From the NCBI GenBank assembly GCA_019112735.1, contig DXIS01000012.1, positions 1-64,000 of the forward strand: a DNA stretch of 64,000 nt. Reading direction: 5' to 3'. The translations under genes and the position numbers were made by a program. Below the pieces are notes generated by a model. The model was not told the DNA's origin. It searched no databases and was given only the letters and a program-made list of their open reading frames with translations. Source of the DNA: Candidatus Mediterraneibacter guildfordensis (GTDB lineage: Bacteria > Bacillota > Clostridia > Lachnospirales > Lachnospiraceae). Each line of letters opens with the position of its first letter. Within the stretch, counting starts at the first letter, position 1. Shown here piece after piece: positions 18,266 through 27,200 of this stretch.

Positions 18266-19817
18266 CTTTCTGTTCCTCCTGAACCCTGCGGCGCAGCAGT
18301 TTCCCGCTGCTTGTCTTCCCGGCAGGTCCTTCCGGGAAACATATCTTCATGATCTGCCGATAGACAGGTTCACTCTCGTTATACTGCCTGATCTCTTCCC
18401 GGATCCGTTCCTGTATTATTGTTTTTTCTTTCGCCGTACACCCGTCCGGATAACCGGGATACACCTGAGCGGTGATCAGATCTCCTTCCGCACATACTAC
18501 CACATCACTGATATCATCGTATTCATACAACAGCTTTCGTTCAATCTCTTCCGGGCTGATATTCTCGCCATTGGCAAGTACGATCAGATTTTTTCTGCGT
18601 CCGGTAAGGTAGAAGAAGCCTTCCTCGTCCATCCGGCAGAGATCCCCTGTTGCATACCAGCCATCTGCCAGGACCTTCTCCGTCTCTTCCGCATCTCCGT
18701 AATATCCGACCATCACAGCATCACTTTTTACATATAGCTCTCCATCTATGATCCTGGCCTTCATCTCAGCCGGAGGCTTACCTATCGTATCCGGACGTTC
18801 CGGCGTCATCTTCCACAGGAAGCCGATGGCACCTGCCTCGGATGCTCCATACCCCTGTAGAACAGTAATATTCCTCTCCAGAAGCATCTGCAGGAACTCC
18901 GGGCGGAAATCAGCTCCCCCACAGTTGATCAGGTGGAGATCCCATCCCAGATTTCTGCCATTGTTTCCTCCGTTTTTCAATTTTCTGGCGAGCATACGGA
19001 GCATTGAAGGCACTACAAATACATAATCCGGTTTCATAACTTCCAGATATCGGTAAAAATACTTGATATCTGTTGCGATACAAACCTCCGCTCCCAGATA
19101 CAGCGCATTCAGCACAGAAGAGAACCCGGAAAGGTGATGAAAGGGCAGGACGGCCAGAAGAGAATGGAATCCCCTGTTATTGATCCTGTGGCAGATTCCT
19201 GCTGTAAGCCCCCGCTCGGACATCATGACGGCTTTGCTCTCTCCCGTTGTTCCTGATGTGAAGAAAATGCATGCAAGACTGTCTCCGGAATGTCCGGCTG
19301 TGCATTTCCCCTGACCTTCCTGTTTCTCATAATTCTCCCGCAGAGACACGTAGACGTGAGATGAACGATCACTGCTGCACCTTTTCTCATCATCGAACAG
19401 CTCTTCCATAGAGATTCCGGCTATCCTGCCGGTCACATCTGCATCCTGGACTGTATCCGCCGCCAGAGAATCATAAATGATCCCGCTGACATCAGTCTTC
19501 CTCAACCTGGCATTAAGTTCACCAGAGGATATTTCCCGGTCCAGAAGCACGGCAGCTGATTCCGTCCAGAAAACCGCACATAGGCTTACAAGCCATCCAT
19601 AGCTGTTGCATCCCATGATACCGATATGTCTGCCTGCCAGATTTCCTTTCCTCAGCACAGCAGCAGCAGCCCTGATATCATGGAAAAATCTCTCGGCAGA
19701 TATCTCCGTTATACAGCTGTCATCCATATACCGGAACACCCTTTTCCCATTCAGCCTGCTCTCCAGCATTACAAGTACTTCGCGCATGGTTTCCGGCTGT
19801 TCTGTTTTCACTTCCAT
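18255..19817 (-). CDS. AMP-forming acyl/aminoacyl ligase loading the carrier protein
   Basis: The 520-aa ANL-superfamily enzyme shows the P-loop IFFTSGTTGESKAVMMS, the motif VLQGYGASEAGAIG, the hinge GWYATGDLCRMDEEGFFYLTGR and the C-terminal catalytic lysine region GKTSSGKLLRR. Such enzymes make an acyl-adenylate and pass the acyl group to CoA or a carrier protein. Overlap with the carrier-protein gene indicates the latter. With the acyltransferase-3 gene directly upstream, the trio resembles in logic the Dlt system (ligase, carrier, membrane transferase) used for D-alanylation, though the membrane protein is of another family. The acyl substrate cannot be predicted. The start follows AAAGGAGTTAAAG. 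Confidence 0.85.
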   Translation of the reverse strand: MEVKTEQPETMREVLVMLESRLNGKRVFRYMDDSCITEISAERFFHDIRAAAAVLRKGNLAGRHIGIMGCNSYGWLVSLCAVFWTESAAVLLDREISSGELNARLRKTDVSGIIYDSLAADTVQDADVTGRIAGISMEELFDDEKRCSSDRSSHVYVSLRENYEKQEGQGKCTAGHSGDSLACIFFTSGTTGESKAVMMSERGLTAGICHRINNRGFHSLLAVLPFHHLSGFSSVLNALYLGAEVCIATDIKYFYRYLEVMKPDYVFVVPSMLRMLARKLKNGGNNGRNLGWDLHLINCGGADFRPEFLQMLLERNITVLQGYGASEAGAIGFLWKMTPERPDTIGKPPAEMKARIIDGELYVKSDAVMVGYYGDAEETEKVLADGWYATGDLCRMDEEGFFYLTGRRKNLIVLANGENISPEEIERKLLYEYDDISDVVVCAEGDLITAQVYPGYPDGCTAKEKTIIQERIREEIRQYNESEPVYRQIMKICFPEGPAGKTSSGKLLRRRVQEEQKDEH

Positions 19818-19863
19818 CTTTAACTCCTTTCCCCACGATTTCTGTATCAGTCCAGACTAAGTT

Positions 19864-20967
19864 TCAGTCCAGAACAAATTTCCCTTTTTTCTTCCGCTGC
19901 AGCTTCCGGTGAAGAAACATTACGATCCTGTACAGGATATACATCGCAATGCATCTTGCGGCAAAGCAGATCAGTACTCCGGCGGCCGGACAGAAAGCCA
20001 TAGCATCCGTCAGACGGTACCAGGGGAAGATCACCTTCTCATAGGCATGAAGGCAGACGATCCAGATAGAATTAAACCCAATCTCTTCCAGAACTGCCAT
20101 CAGTTTGCCTGTATGTTCTCTTCTCATATAGGCGGCATATATTCTGAGGAACAGGAATCCGGTGCAGAATGTAGCCAGCACATCCGCCAGTCCCAGCTTC
20201 CACATACAGGCTACGATACTGACCTGCCCAAATGCCGCCGAGAACAGTATTAATGCAAGAATAACTCCCCACCATTTCCATGATATTTCTTTTTCAAGAA
20301 GTCCTCTCTCTTTCAGTTCTGCTCCGGCATGGAGATATCCCACTGCGATCAGGGCCATAGGCAGACACCAGGGCCATATCTTAGAGAAGAGTGTCAGAAC
20401 ATATCCCAGGATCACACAGGCCGCCGTAAGAAGAACACGTAACCTGTCTGAAGTTATCTGTGCAATACAGTTATAGATCAGCCAGCCGCCGAACAGTGCG
20501 AGCACGAACCAGAAGATACTGACCGATTCTACCGGAATCCCCCACAGTGTACCTCCGCCTTCTGCATTTAGTCCCAGCAGATAAGTCAGGACAAACTCGC
20601 CGCCGTTCTCCATAAAGGAACGCTGGCGGACTACTGCCAGCAGGAATTTGGATATGATCACAGCGGCAGCGACAATACAATATGGCAGGAGAAGCAGTTT
20701 TCTCTGGATGACAAAGCATTTCCGAGGTTTTCTCTTATAGAAGCCGTATCCGCTGATCATGAAAAATGCCGCCATGATCCCGCCTCCGAACACACTGCCG
20801 GCTCCGGAAAAGAGTCCCCCGCTTCCTGTCGGCTGCGGTTCCAGATACAGGTTTATGGAATGTCCCAGAACAATCAGGACCATTCCCAGTCCTCTGGCAA
20901 GATTAAAGTACCCAAGTCCCAGGGTCCTGCTTACATTGGATCCACTCTTATTGAGTTCACTCTTCAT
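19864..20967 (-). CDS. Acyltransferase family 3 membrane protein
   Basis: The 367-aa protein has about ten transmembrane helices and the acyltransferase-3 start FNLARGLGMVLIVLGHSIN, in which the conserved His follows the first helix. Members move acetyl or other acyl groups onto extracytoplasmic glycans. ATG at 20967 has AGGAGG 8 nt upstream; it begins within the end of the upstream wzx. The next genes downstream are the AMP ligase and carrier protein, suggesting that this protein may take its acyl group from the carrier rather than from acetyl-CoA. That link is an inference from gene order. Confidence 0.85.
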   Translation of the reverse strand: MKSELNKSGSNVSRTLGLGYFNLARGLGMVLIVLGHSINLYLEPQPTGSGGLFSGAGSVFGGGIMAAFFMISGYGFYKRKPRKCFVIQRKLLLLPYCIVAAAVIISKFLLAVVRQRSFMENGGEFVLTYLLGLNAEGGGTLWGIPVESVSIFWFVLALFGGWLIYNCIAQITSDRLRVLLTAACVILGYVLTLFSKIWPWCLPMALIAVGYLHAGAELKERGLLEKEISWKWWGVILALILFSAAFGQVSIVACMWKLGLADVLATFCTGFLFLRIYAAYMRREHTGKLMAVLEEIGFNSIWIVCLHAYEKVIFPWYRLTDAMAFCPAAGVLICFAARCIAMYILYRIVMFLHRKLQRKKKGKFVLD

Positions 20968-22417
20968 CCTCCGCACCTCCTTTGCCTATCTGGTGGAACA
21001 CGGCGATCAGCCTCTTCCGGAAAGCAAACGCCAGGATCAGCGTCGCTGCAAGCGCCGCGTAGCGGAAATACTGAAGCCGGTACAGTCCCATCGCGGCAAA
21101 TGACAGCAGGATCACACCGGAACTGATGGCCAGAAGGTTTTTCTCCCGAAAGACTTTCTCCGGAAGATCCTTACGTCGGCACGCCCGTTTCATCAGGACA
21201 AAATGCAGCAGTGTCAGCACCATATAACTGACCAGCGTAGTCCATCCCGCTGCAAAATATCCGAACATCGGAATGAAGATCATATTCAGGACAATGTTCA
21301 GGACAGAGCAGATGATCGAGATCACAGATATTCCATTATTTTCTCCGTAATACATCTCCACATTTGCAAACACCATATACAGAAAGATAAAGTATACACT
21401 GGCTGAAACAGGAGCAATGATCCAGATAGCCTCCATATATTCCTCTGTAGCCAGTATCCTGATCAGATCCGGCGCCAGAGCACTTACGGCAAAGGTAGCT
21501 CCTCCCACAAGCAGACATACGATTGACGCAGTCTGTCCAACATCTCTGTACTTTCCAGCCTTCAGCTTTTTGTACATCCACGGATTGAATGATCCGTTTA
21601 TGGATGAGAGGACGAGAAGCATCAGAGTCGCCGCAGAATACGCCACGCTGTACACTGCCGCCTTGCCGCTGCCCTGATAATAATTAATCATGATCCGGTC
21701 CGACTGGTTCAGGATGATCTGGGAAACGTAGTAAAATATAAGAGGGAGATTAAAACGCAGGGCAAAACTCCAGTATTCCTTTTTGAAAAAGGTTTTCCCT
21801 CTGACAAAGAGCAGGACCGCAAATATTACACCAAACAGAGTCTGAACGGATACTGTGCCTATGATCCGGGCTTCTGCCTTATAGCTTGTACTTATCACAG
21901 CCACAACCGTAACAAACAGGTTCAGCACAGTGCTGACTGCAGTAACCGCCACCGGTTTCCTGTACCGGAAATCAAACCGCTCCCGGTTCGTCCATAGCAT
22001 CAGAGGCGGGTTGAACATAAGCTGGATAAACATCAGCAGCATGATAAAGCTGCTCAGCCCGGCAGCCCGGTCAATCCATTTATGTAACAAAAAATACACT
22101 CCGCCTGCTGACAGAGTCAGGACAGAGATCAATCCCATGATGGATGACGTGTAACCGTCCTTGTCATCTTCATAACGGATCAAACCGTTATTCAGCCCTT
22201 CATAAGGCAGTTTCAGAGACGTAAAAAGTATAAATACATCGAACCAGGCAAAGTAAATGTTACAAATACCGTATTCCTCTGTTGTCAGCAGTCTGGTGAA
22301 GATTGGGACCGTTATAAAAGAGATTCCCCGCTGAAGAAACTGGCAGACGGTAAACCAGACAGATGTCCGCACCGCAGCGGGCATTTCTTTGTATTTATTC
22401 AGCAGATTTATTTGCAC
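20957..22417 (-). CDS. wzx: Second repeat-unit flippase (Wzx)
   Basis: The 486-aa protein has 12-14 helices and the PST-type N-terminus (TVCQFLQRGISFITVPIFTR, LLTTEEYG). It differs clearly in sequence from the flippase at 7476-8918, so the two are not recent duplicates and probably move different lipid-linked units. The reading frame starts with GTG, with AGGAG 11 nt upstream, and overlaps the end of the polymerase gene by 23 bp. Cytoplasmic-membrane location and role follow from the family. Confidence 0.87.
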   Translation of the reverse strand: MQINLLNKYKEMPAAVRTSVWFTVCQFLQRGISFITVPIFTRLLTTEEYGICNIYFAWFDVFILFTSLKLPYEGLNNGLIRYEDDKDGYTSSIMGLISVLTLSAGGVYFLLHKWIDRAAGLSSFIMLLMFIQLMFNPPLMLWTNRERFDFRYRKPVAVTAVSTVLNLFVTVVAVISTSYKAEARIIGTVSVQTLFGVIFAVLLFVRGKTFFKKEYWSFALRFNLPLIFYYVSQIILNQSDRIMINYYQGSGKAAVYSVAYSAATLMLLVLSSINGSFNPWMYKKLKAGKYRDVGQTASIVCLLVGGATFAVSALAPDLIRILATEEYMEAIWIIAPVSASVYFIFLYMVFANVEMYYGENNGISVISIICSVLNIVLNMIFIPMFGYFAAGWTTLVSYMVLTLLHFVLMKRACRRKDLPEKVFREKNLLAISSGVILLSFAAMGLYRLQYFRYAALAATLILAFAFRKRLIAVFHQIGKGGAEDEE

Positions 22418-23738
22418 GTCGTCTCATTCTCCTTTGTCGCCTTGAACGTATCCGTTTCTTCCGTCGTTCTGTAATAGATGCCCGGATTTCTTCGCCGTCT
22501 TTTCTGTGACTCGCCAGAACAAATCCAATCCAGAACGCCATTGGCACTGCCACCGGATTGGCAAATGCCGACTCGCTTGTACTTGATATGAGCAGATATA
22601 AGATCAAGAACAGAGTGGACGCAAAATCACATCTGTAATCCCAGAGTGCAAAAACCTTCTTTATAAAGATCCAGAGTGCGCCCAGCAGGGCAGCGAAGCC
22701 GAAATATCCGCATTGTCCCAGAATCATCGGCCAGAACGTATCAGACACAAAGCTTGAATAGGACTGGGATATCCCCCATATTCCTGCCATCCAGTACATG
22801 CCGTATACCGGAGAATATGGTTCAATAGAAAATGCGGACCCGTATGTCCCCCACCCGGTTCCAAAAGGGAAATGATCCGCCGCAATAAACGGGGCTCCGA
22901 TCGTCAGCACAGCCCGGGCAGACTCTGTTCCCATGAGAAAATAATAGCTGATTGTCTGATACAAGGCAGCAACGCCTGCCACAGTTACTACAACAGCAGC
23001 GAATATCTTTACTTTTCTGCTCAGTTTCTTCTTCTTGTTTCTGAATACGACCAGAAAGATCAAGACCAGGCAGGCAAGTGCGCCCATGGCCTTGACCCTC
23101 CTGGTGCTGACCATGATAAAAGCAAGCATAGCCAGAGGGATAAAGATCATCTTCCTCTTTTCTTCATACATCCAGAGACAGATCGCACAGAGGAACACGC
23201 AGGTTCCTACCAGGACCGTATAGACAGAGTAGAACAGCTTCACCGCCCGCAGTCCGCCTCGCATATCCGCATCAAAGATTCCGAAAAACAGGTCAGCCAG
23301 ACAAAGTACAAAGAACACTGTCGTAACGGCATTGACAACATACCACAGGATCTGCCTCATCCGGCCGGATTCCTCCTCATCCGGATCGTCATACGCAAAC
23401 ATCAGCCACGAAGCACCCGCAGCCAGGAAAAACTTGATATTCACATAAGAATCCTTTGCCGTATTCACAAAAGGCTGATAGTGCCAGACAAAATATCCGC
23501 ACCATCCGCTGACCCAGAACACGATCAGAAATACAGCAAACAGGATTCTTTCCCTTGTCCAGCTGATCTTAAGCTTCTTCTGGAGGAACCGGAGAACAGC
23601 CATCGGAACGATCAGCAGAGCAAACAGCTCATCTGCATACTGAAAGACTTCCAGATGCTGCTGGAACCAGTCCTGAAGAACGAAAAGAATGATACAGAAT
23701 GAAATAAGTAAAATATTCCGCATAGTAACTGTCTTCAT
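22395..23738 (-). CDS. wzy: Polysaccharide polymerase-like membrane protein (second Wzy)
   Basis: The 447-aa protein has 10-12 transmembrane helices. A large outer loop (about residues 285-345) carries the HFPFGTGWGTYGSAF pattern often seen in O-antigen polymerases and ligases. It ends in a strongly basic cytoplasmic tail (RRKKRIRSRRQRRMRRR). It directly precedes, and overlaps, a flippase gene. The start has GAGGAG nearby. The call is by topology, the G-x-G-x-G-T-Y/F segment and context, because this family is poorly conserved. Confidence 0.72.
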   Translation of the reverse strand: MKTVTMRNILLISFCIILFVLQDWFQQHLEVFQYADELFALLIVPMAVLRFLQKKLKISWTRERILFAVFLIVFWVSGWCGYFVWHYQPFVNTAKDSYVNIKFFLAAGASWLMFAYDDPDEEESGRMRQILWYVVNAVTTVFFVLCLADLFFGIFDADMRGGLRAVKLFYSVYTVLVGTCVFLCAICLWMYEEKRKMIFIPLAMLAFIMVSTRRVKAMGALACLVLIFLVVFRNKKKKLSRKVKIFAAVVVTVAGVAALYQTISYYFLMGTESARAVLTIGAPFIAADHFPFGTGWGTYGSAFSIEPYSPVYGMYWMAGIWGISQSYSSFVSDTFWPMILGQCGYFGFAALLGALWIFIKKVFALWDYRCDFASTLFLILYLLISSTSESAFANPVAVPMAFWIGFVLASHRKDGEEIRASITERRKKRIRSRRQRRMRRRANKSAE

Positions 23739-23741
23739 AAT

Positions 23742-24746
23742 CTATAACTCCTCATATTGTGAGCGCTCAGGCAGCAGCCGCTCAAAACTTTTCGTCAGAC
23801 AGGCTCTGATCTCTTCGAAATCAATATCATCTGCACTGTCATTCAGACAGACTGCCCGGTATTTCTGCCTCTCAATACTCCGGCATATCTCTGTAATTTT
23901 ATCCATTCCCAGTTCGAAATGCCGTCCCCATCCTGTACTTCTCGGACAGAACTCTCCTTTGCAGATCCGCCAGTCCTTCATAAGCCAATGGCTCACATCC
24001 GATCTGGAGCGGAATCTGTTCGCAGAACACTGCTCCAGCACATCCGGTTCCGCTTCCCACACCTCTGTAAATGTGCTTTTCAGATGGGAGGTGGGAAGAT
24101 GTGAGTCCCGAAAACAGGAAAAGTATTTGAACGGACTAAGAAGCAGGTTGCGTATCAGATTTCCTCCGTACCGCATGGAGAAAAACTTGCCGCCATGTTT
24201 TCTGAGCACGTCTTTCTTGTTAAAATGGCTGTTGATCAGTGCAAAATTATTCAGCTCCGTGTGCGGAAAGCAGTCCTCCGGATCTGTGGCGGTTATCATA
24301 TCAAGAAGAGCTGTTTCCATCGGAACCCCCTTTTGAAAAAAATCTTCCGAAGCCACAGGGGCTATCAGATACATGTCGTCATTAAAAAGTACGAACTGCT
24401 CTGCCAGCTCTGGAATCCTGTGCAGCCAGAGCTCGATCACATTGGAATTGAATGTGGGAAGATACTGTGGCGGAATATATTCTTCATGACTGACAATCCT
24501 GAGCCGGGGATGCTCCCGATTCAACCATGGAGGAATCTGTCCGTCCGTCACGAAAAAGATCCGGTTCACCCAGGGGGCGAAACACTCTGCGCCTCGAAAC
24601 CAGTAGCGCAGAAGCCCCCAGTCCCGGAACCGGTTCTCTGTGCTTCCGTTGTCCTTCTCTTCCGGGGAAAAAAACGCCCTCCTGCGCTTCCATTTTGGAT
24701 CATTCCCATCTACCCACAATATAACAAAATCGATCTTGTCTCTCAC
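23742..24746 (-). CDS. Stealth-family sugar-phosphate transferase
   Basis: The 334-aa protein shows the Stealth conserved regions in order: CR1 (IDFVILWVDGNDPKW), CR2 (NRIFFVTDGQIPPWLN, then FNSNVIELWLHRIPEL and FVLFNDDMYL), and later regions (TNSHFNKK-like NSHFNKKDVLRKHGG). Stealth proteins form phosphodiester links between sugars in capsules, as in Neisseria capsule polymerases and human GNPTAB. The polymer of this module may therefore contain sugar-1-phosphate linkages. The start is GTG, overlapping the upstream stop as GTGA with GAGGAC before it. The likely site of action is the inner face of the membrane. Confidence 0.9.
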   Translation of the reverse strand: MRDKIDFVILWVDGNDPKWKRRRAFFSPEEKDNGSTENRFRDWGLLRYWFRGAECFAPWVNRIFFVTDGQIPPWLNREHPRLRIVSHEEYIPPQYLPTFNSNVIELWLHRIPELAEQFVLFNDDMYLIAPVASEDFFQKGVPMETALLDMITATDPEDCFPHTELNNFALINSHFNKKDVLRKHGGKFFSMRYGGNLIRNLLLSPFKYFSCFRDSHLPTSHLKSTFTEVWEAEPDVLEQCSANRFRSRSDVSHWLMKDWRICKGEFCPRSTGWGRHFELGMDKITEICRSIERQKYRAVCLNDSADDIDFEEIRACLTKSFERLLPERSQYEEL

Positions 24747-27184
24747 TGTGCCATGTCCTCATCGCTTTTCCTGTGCAGCTGCGCCCGGCTCTCCGCACTC
24801 AGACCATCGCTTGCCGCCGCCTTCATATCACATGTGCTGCACCTGTCCAATTCTTCCTTCGTCACCTTGCCATCCCGGTAATCTCTGCAGATCTTATTCT
24901 CATACATGGAATAAGGCTTCTTCGTAAACAGCGCCTTCACCTTATGCCGGAACACCCACCATGCCGGCACCCATATATACTTGTGCATGGCCGGCGATAC
25001 GGAGCCGATCATCCAGCAGTTCCGGTCACAGCAGCGCACCTTTTTTCTCACCTTTTCTGCTTCCGGACTGTTCCACAGCTCCTCCCATGTCTGGGTATTC
25101 AGATTGCCCAGCACTTCCTTGTCCTTCGTACCGTTGCAGGGCATCACGTCTCCATAGGGATCGATGAAAAAGGTATCAAAGCTCATATCGCACGGCAGGA
25201 GCCGTTTCTGGCTGTAGATATAATTGATCAGGCCATGATTAAAATACGCCCGGAACCACTTCTTTGGGCTTCTGCTGCGGAGAAGCTCATTGATCAGCTT
25301 TTCAAAATTCTTCGCTACCATGGGACGGTCATGTATGATATTTTTCGTCTCAACGAAATAAAAACTGTTGTGAAGAGAGGCCGTGGCAAACTCCATCCCT
25401 GTTCGGTCAGAAATCCGGTAGAGCGGCACCAGATCCGGTGCATTTCTGTCCTGGACTGTCATGCCGAATCCTACATCCTTCATCCCCATCCTGCGGAGAA
25501 CCTGAAGAGTATGGTATCCACGTTTGAACCCGTCCGGCAGCCCGCGTATCTCATCATTCGTCTTTTCCAGTCCTTCAATAGAGATCCGAATACCGATATC
25601 AGGGAATTCTTTACAGAGATTCACGATGCGGTCTGTGAAGAAACCGTTGGTGGAGATCACGATGCGGTCGCTTTTCTTATAGAGTTCCCTCACGATATCC
25701 TTCAAATCCGTCCGGATAAACGGCTCGCCGCCGGTGATATTTGTAAAATACATTCGAGGCAGCTTCCGTATTGTCTCGATCGATATTTCTTCTTCCGGTC
25801 TGGACGGTGCCTTATAGCGATTGCACATGGAACATCGTGCATTACAGCGGTATGTAACAATGACCGTTCCGTTCAGCTTCTTGTCTTTAAGTTTCTTTTC
25901 TTTCATCCTTTTTCCTTTTTTCTGCGTTCCTGTTCTTCTCCCTCCTTTAGAATGTTCATGCCCGGAGGAGGGCTTCCGCCTTCCTGTATAGATTTTCATT
26001 AACTTATCACAGTATCTGTCAACTGTATCAAAGTCTGTACGATTCAGACAGTTCTCTGCATACTGATCCGCCAGCTGCCTGTCGCTCCAGAGCTTCTGTA
26101 TCTTTTCCTTCAGATCTTCTGTGTCGCCAGCTGTAAACAGTTCTCCTGTCTCCCCGTTCCGGATCAGCTCCGGGATACCTCCCATATCCGCACCCAGGAC
26201 CGGCGTCCCATAAAGCTGACTTTCCATAACGGAGAAAGGACAGTTCTCATACCATTCTGACGGATATACGGTAAATCTTGCCTCACGGATCAGTGTCTCC
26301 AGCGCCGTTCCGGACTGAAAGCCTGCGTTTCTGATGTTGTCCGCTCCTGAGATTTCTCTCTCCAGCGGCCCCGTGCCTGCAAACACAAATGGGATATCAG
26401 AAAGTTCCCGGCACACCTGCAGAAGGGTCCGGATTCCCTTTTCCTCTGAGAATCTGCCGAAATAAAGTACGTAGTCCTTTTTCTCTGTTTTTCTCCTCTC
26501 CACACAATCAACAAAATTATGCATGACTACTGTTTTCCCTGCAAAAACCGGATTCGTATCCATCTTCGTCTTCAGGAACCGGCTGCAGCAGATGACTGTA
26601 TCTATATACCGGTATACTCCGCAGCTGTTCCAGAAGAAGGCCTCCGCCGCACCGACAGCAGACTTTGCCAGACTGCCATGGATACATCTGCCGCGGAAAC
26701 AGTTCTGGAAACGGCCGCCCAGACATTTCTCACAATTCTCATGAGTATTCGGATCATGCAGCATATGGTTGGGACAGACAAGCTGATAGTCATGGGCAGT
26801 GTATACAATCCTGCACTTCCTGCCGCTTTCTCTCCTCCATTTCGCAATCTCCAGGATCACGGACGGCGTCAGCTGATAGTTGAAATTATTGATATGGCAC
26901 ACGGCCGGCCGGAAATCATCCAACACCATCCTCAGCTTCTTCCTTGCCTCGGAGGAATAGATCGTTTTGACCGGATAGGTCAGCTTGGCCAGCATAGATC
27001 CCTGATGAAAATCCATGTCGCTGGTATATACGTTCACCCGGTTTCCCACACACCTGCCCTCGTGCTCCATTCCAAAGTACTGTACTTCATGCCCCTGCTC
27101 CTTCAGGAAGTCGCCTAATTTAAATATATATGTTTCCGATCCCCCATTCGGATGGAGAAATTTATTGATCAGGAGAATCCTCAT
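24743..27184 (-). CDS. GT4 glycosyltransferase fused to radical SAM/SPASM protein
   Basis: This 813-aa reading frame joins two unrelated enzymes. Residues 1 to about 400 are a GT-B transferase (MRILLINKFLHPNGGSETYI, YFGRFSEEKGIRTLLQV, ENCPFSVMESQLYGTPVLGA). After a basic linker (about 405-426), Met427 starts a radical SAM domain whose cluster-binding cysteines are Cys447, Cys451 and Cys454 in YRCNARCSMC, followed by NITGGEPF and a SPASM-like tail (CDMSFDTFFIDPYGDVMPC, CCDRNCWMIG, CSTCDM). Radical SAM/SPASM enzymes oxidise or rearrange peptides or sugars. AAAGGA lies 6 nt before codon 427, so separate internal translation is possible. The linker resembles read-through of an intergenic stretch, and the fusion may be a strain-level event. 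Confidence 0.85.
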   Translation of the reverse strand: MRILLINKFLHPNGGSETYIFKLGDFLKEQGHEVQYFGMEHEGRCVGNRVNVYTSDMDFHQGSMLAKLTYPVKTIYSSEARKKLRMVLDDFRPAVCHINNFNYQLTPSVILEIAKWRRESGRKCRIVYTAHDYQLVCPNHMLHDPNTHENCEKCLGGRFQNCFRGRCIHGSLAKSAVGAAEAFFWNSCGVYRYIDTVICCSRFLKTKMDTNPVFAGKTVVMHNFVDCVERRKTEKKDYVLYFGRFSEEKGIRTLLQVCRELSDIPFVFAGTGPLEREISGADNIRNAGFQSGTALETLIREARFTVYPSEWYENCPFSVMESQLYGTPVLGADMGGIPELIRNGETGELFTAGDTEDLKEKIQKLWSDRQLADQYAENCLNRTDFDTVDRYCDKLMKIYTGRRKPSSGHEHSKGGRRTGTQKKGKRMKEKKLKDKKLNGTVIVTYRCNARCSMCNRYKAPSRPEEEISIETIRKLPRMYFTNITGGEPFIRTDLKDIVRELYKKSDRIVISTNGFFTDRIVNLCKEFPDIGIRISIEGLEKTNDEIRGLPDGFKRGYHTLQVLRRMGMKDVGFGMTVQDRNAPDLVPLYRISDRTGMEFATASLHNSFYFVETKNIIHDRPMVAKNFEKLINELLRSRSPKKWFRAYFNHGLINYIYSQKRLLPCDMSFDTFFIDPYGDVMPCNGTKDKEVLGNLNTQTWEELWNSPEAEKVRKKVRCCDRNCWMIGSVSPAMHKYIWVPAWWVFRHKVKALFTKKPYSMYENKICRDYRDGKVTKEELDRCSTCDMKAAASDGLSAESRAQLHRKSDEDMAQ

Positions 27185-27200
27185 TTTCCACTCATACCTC

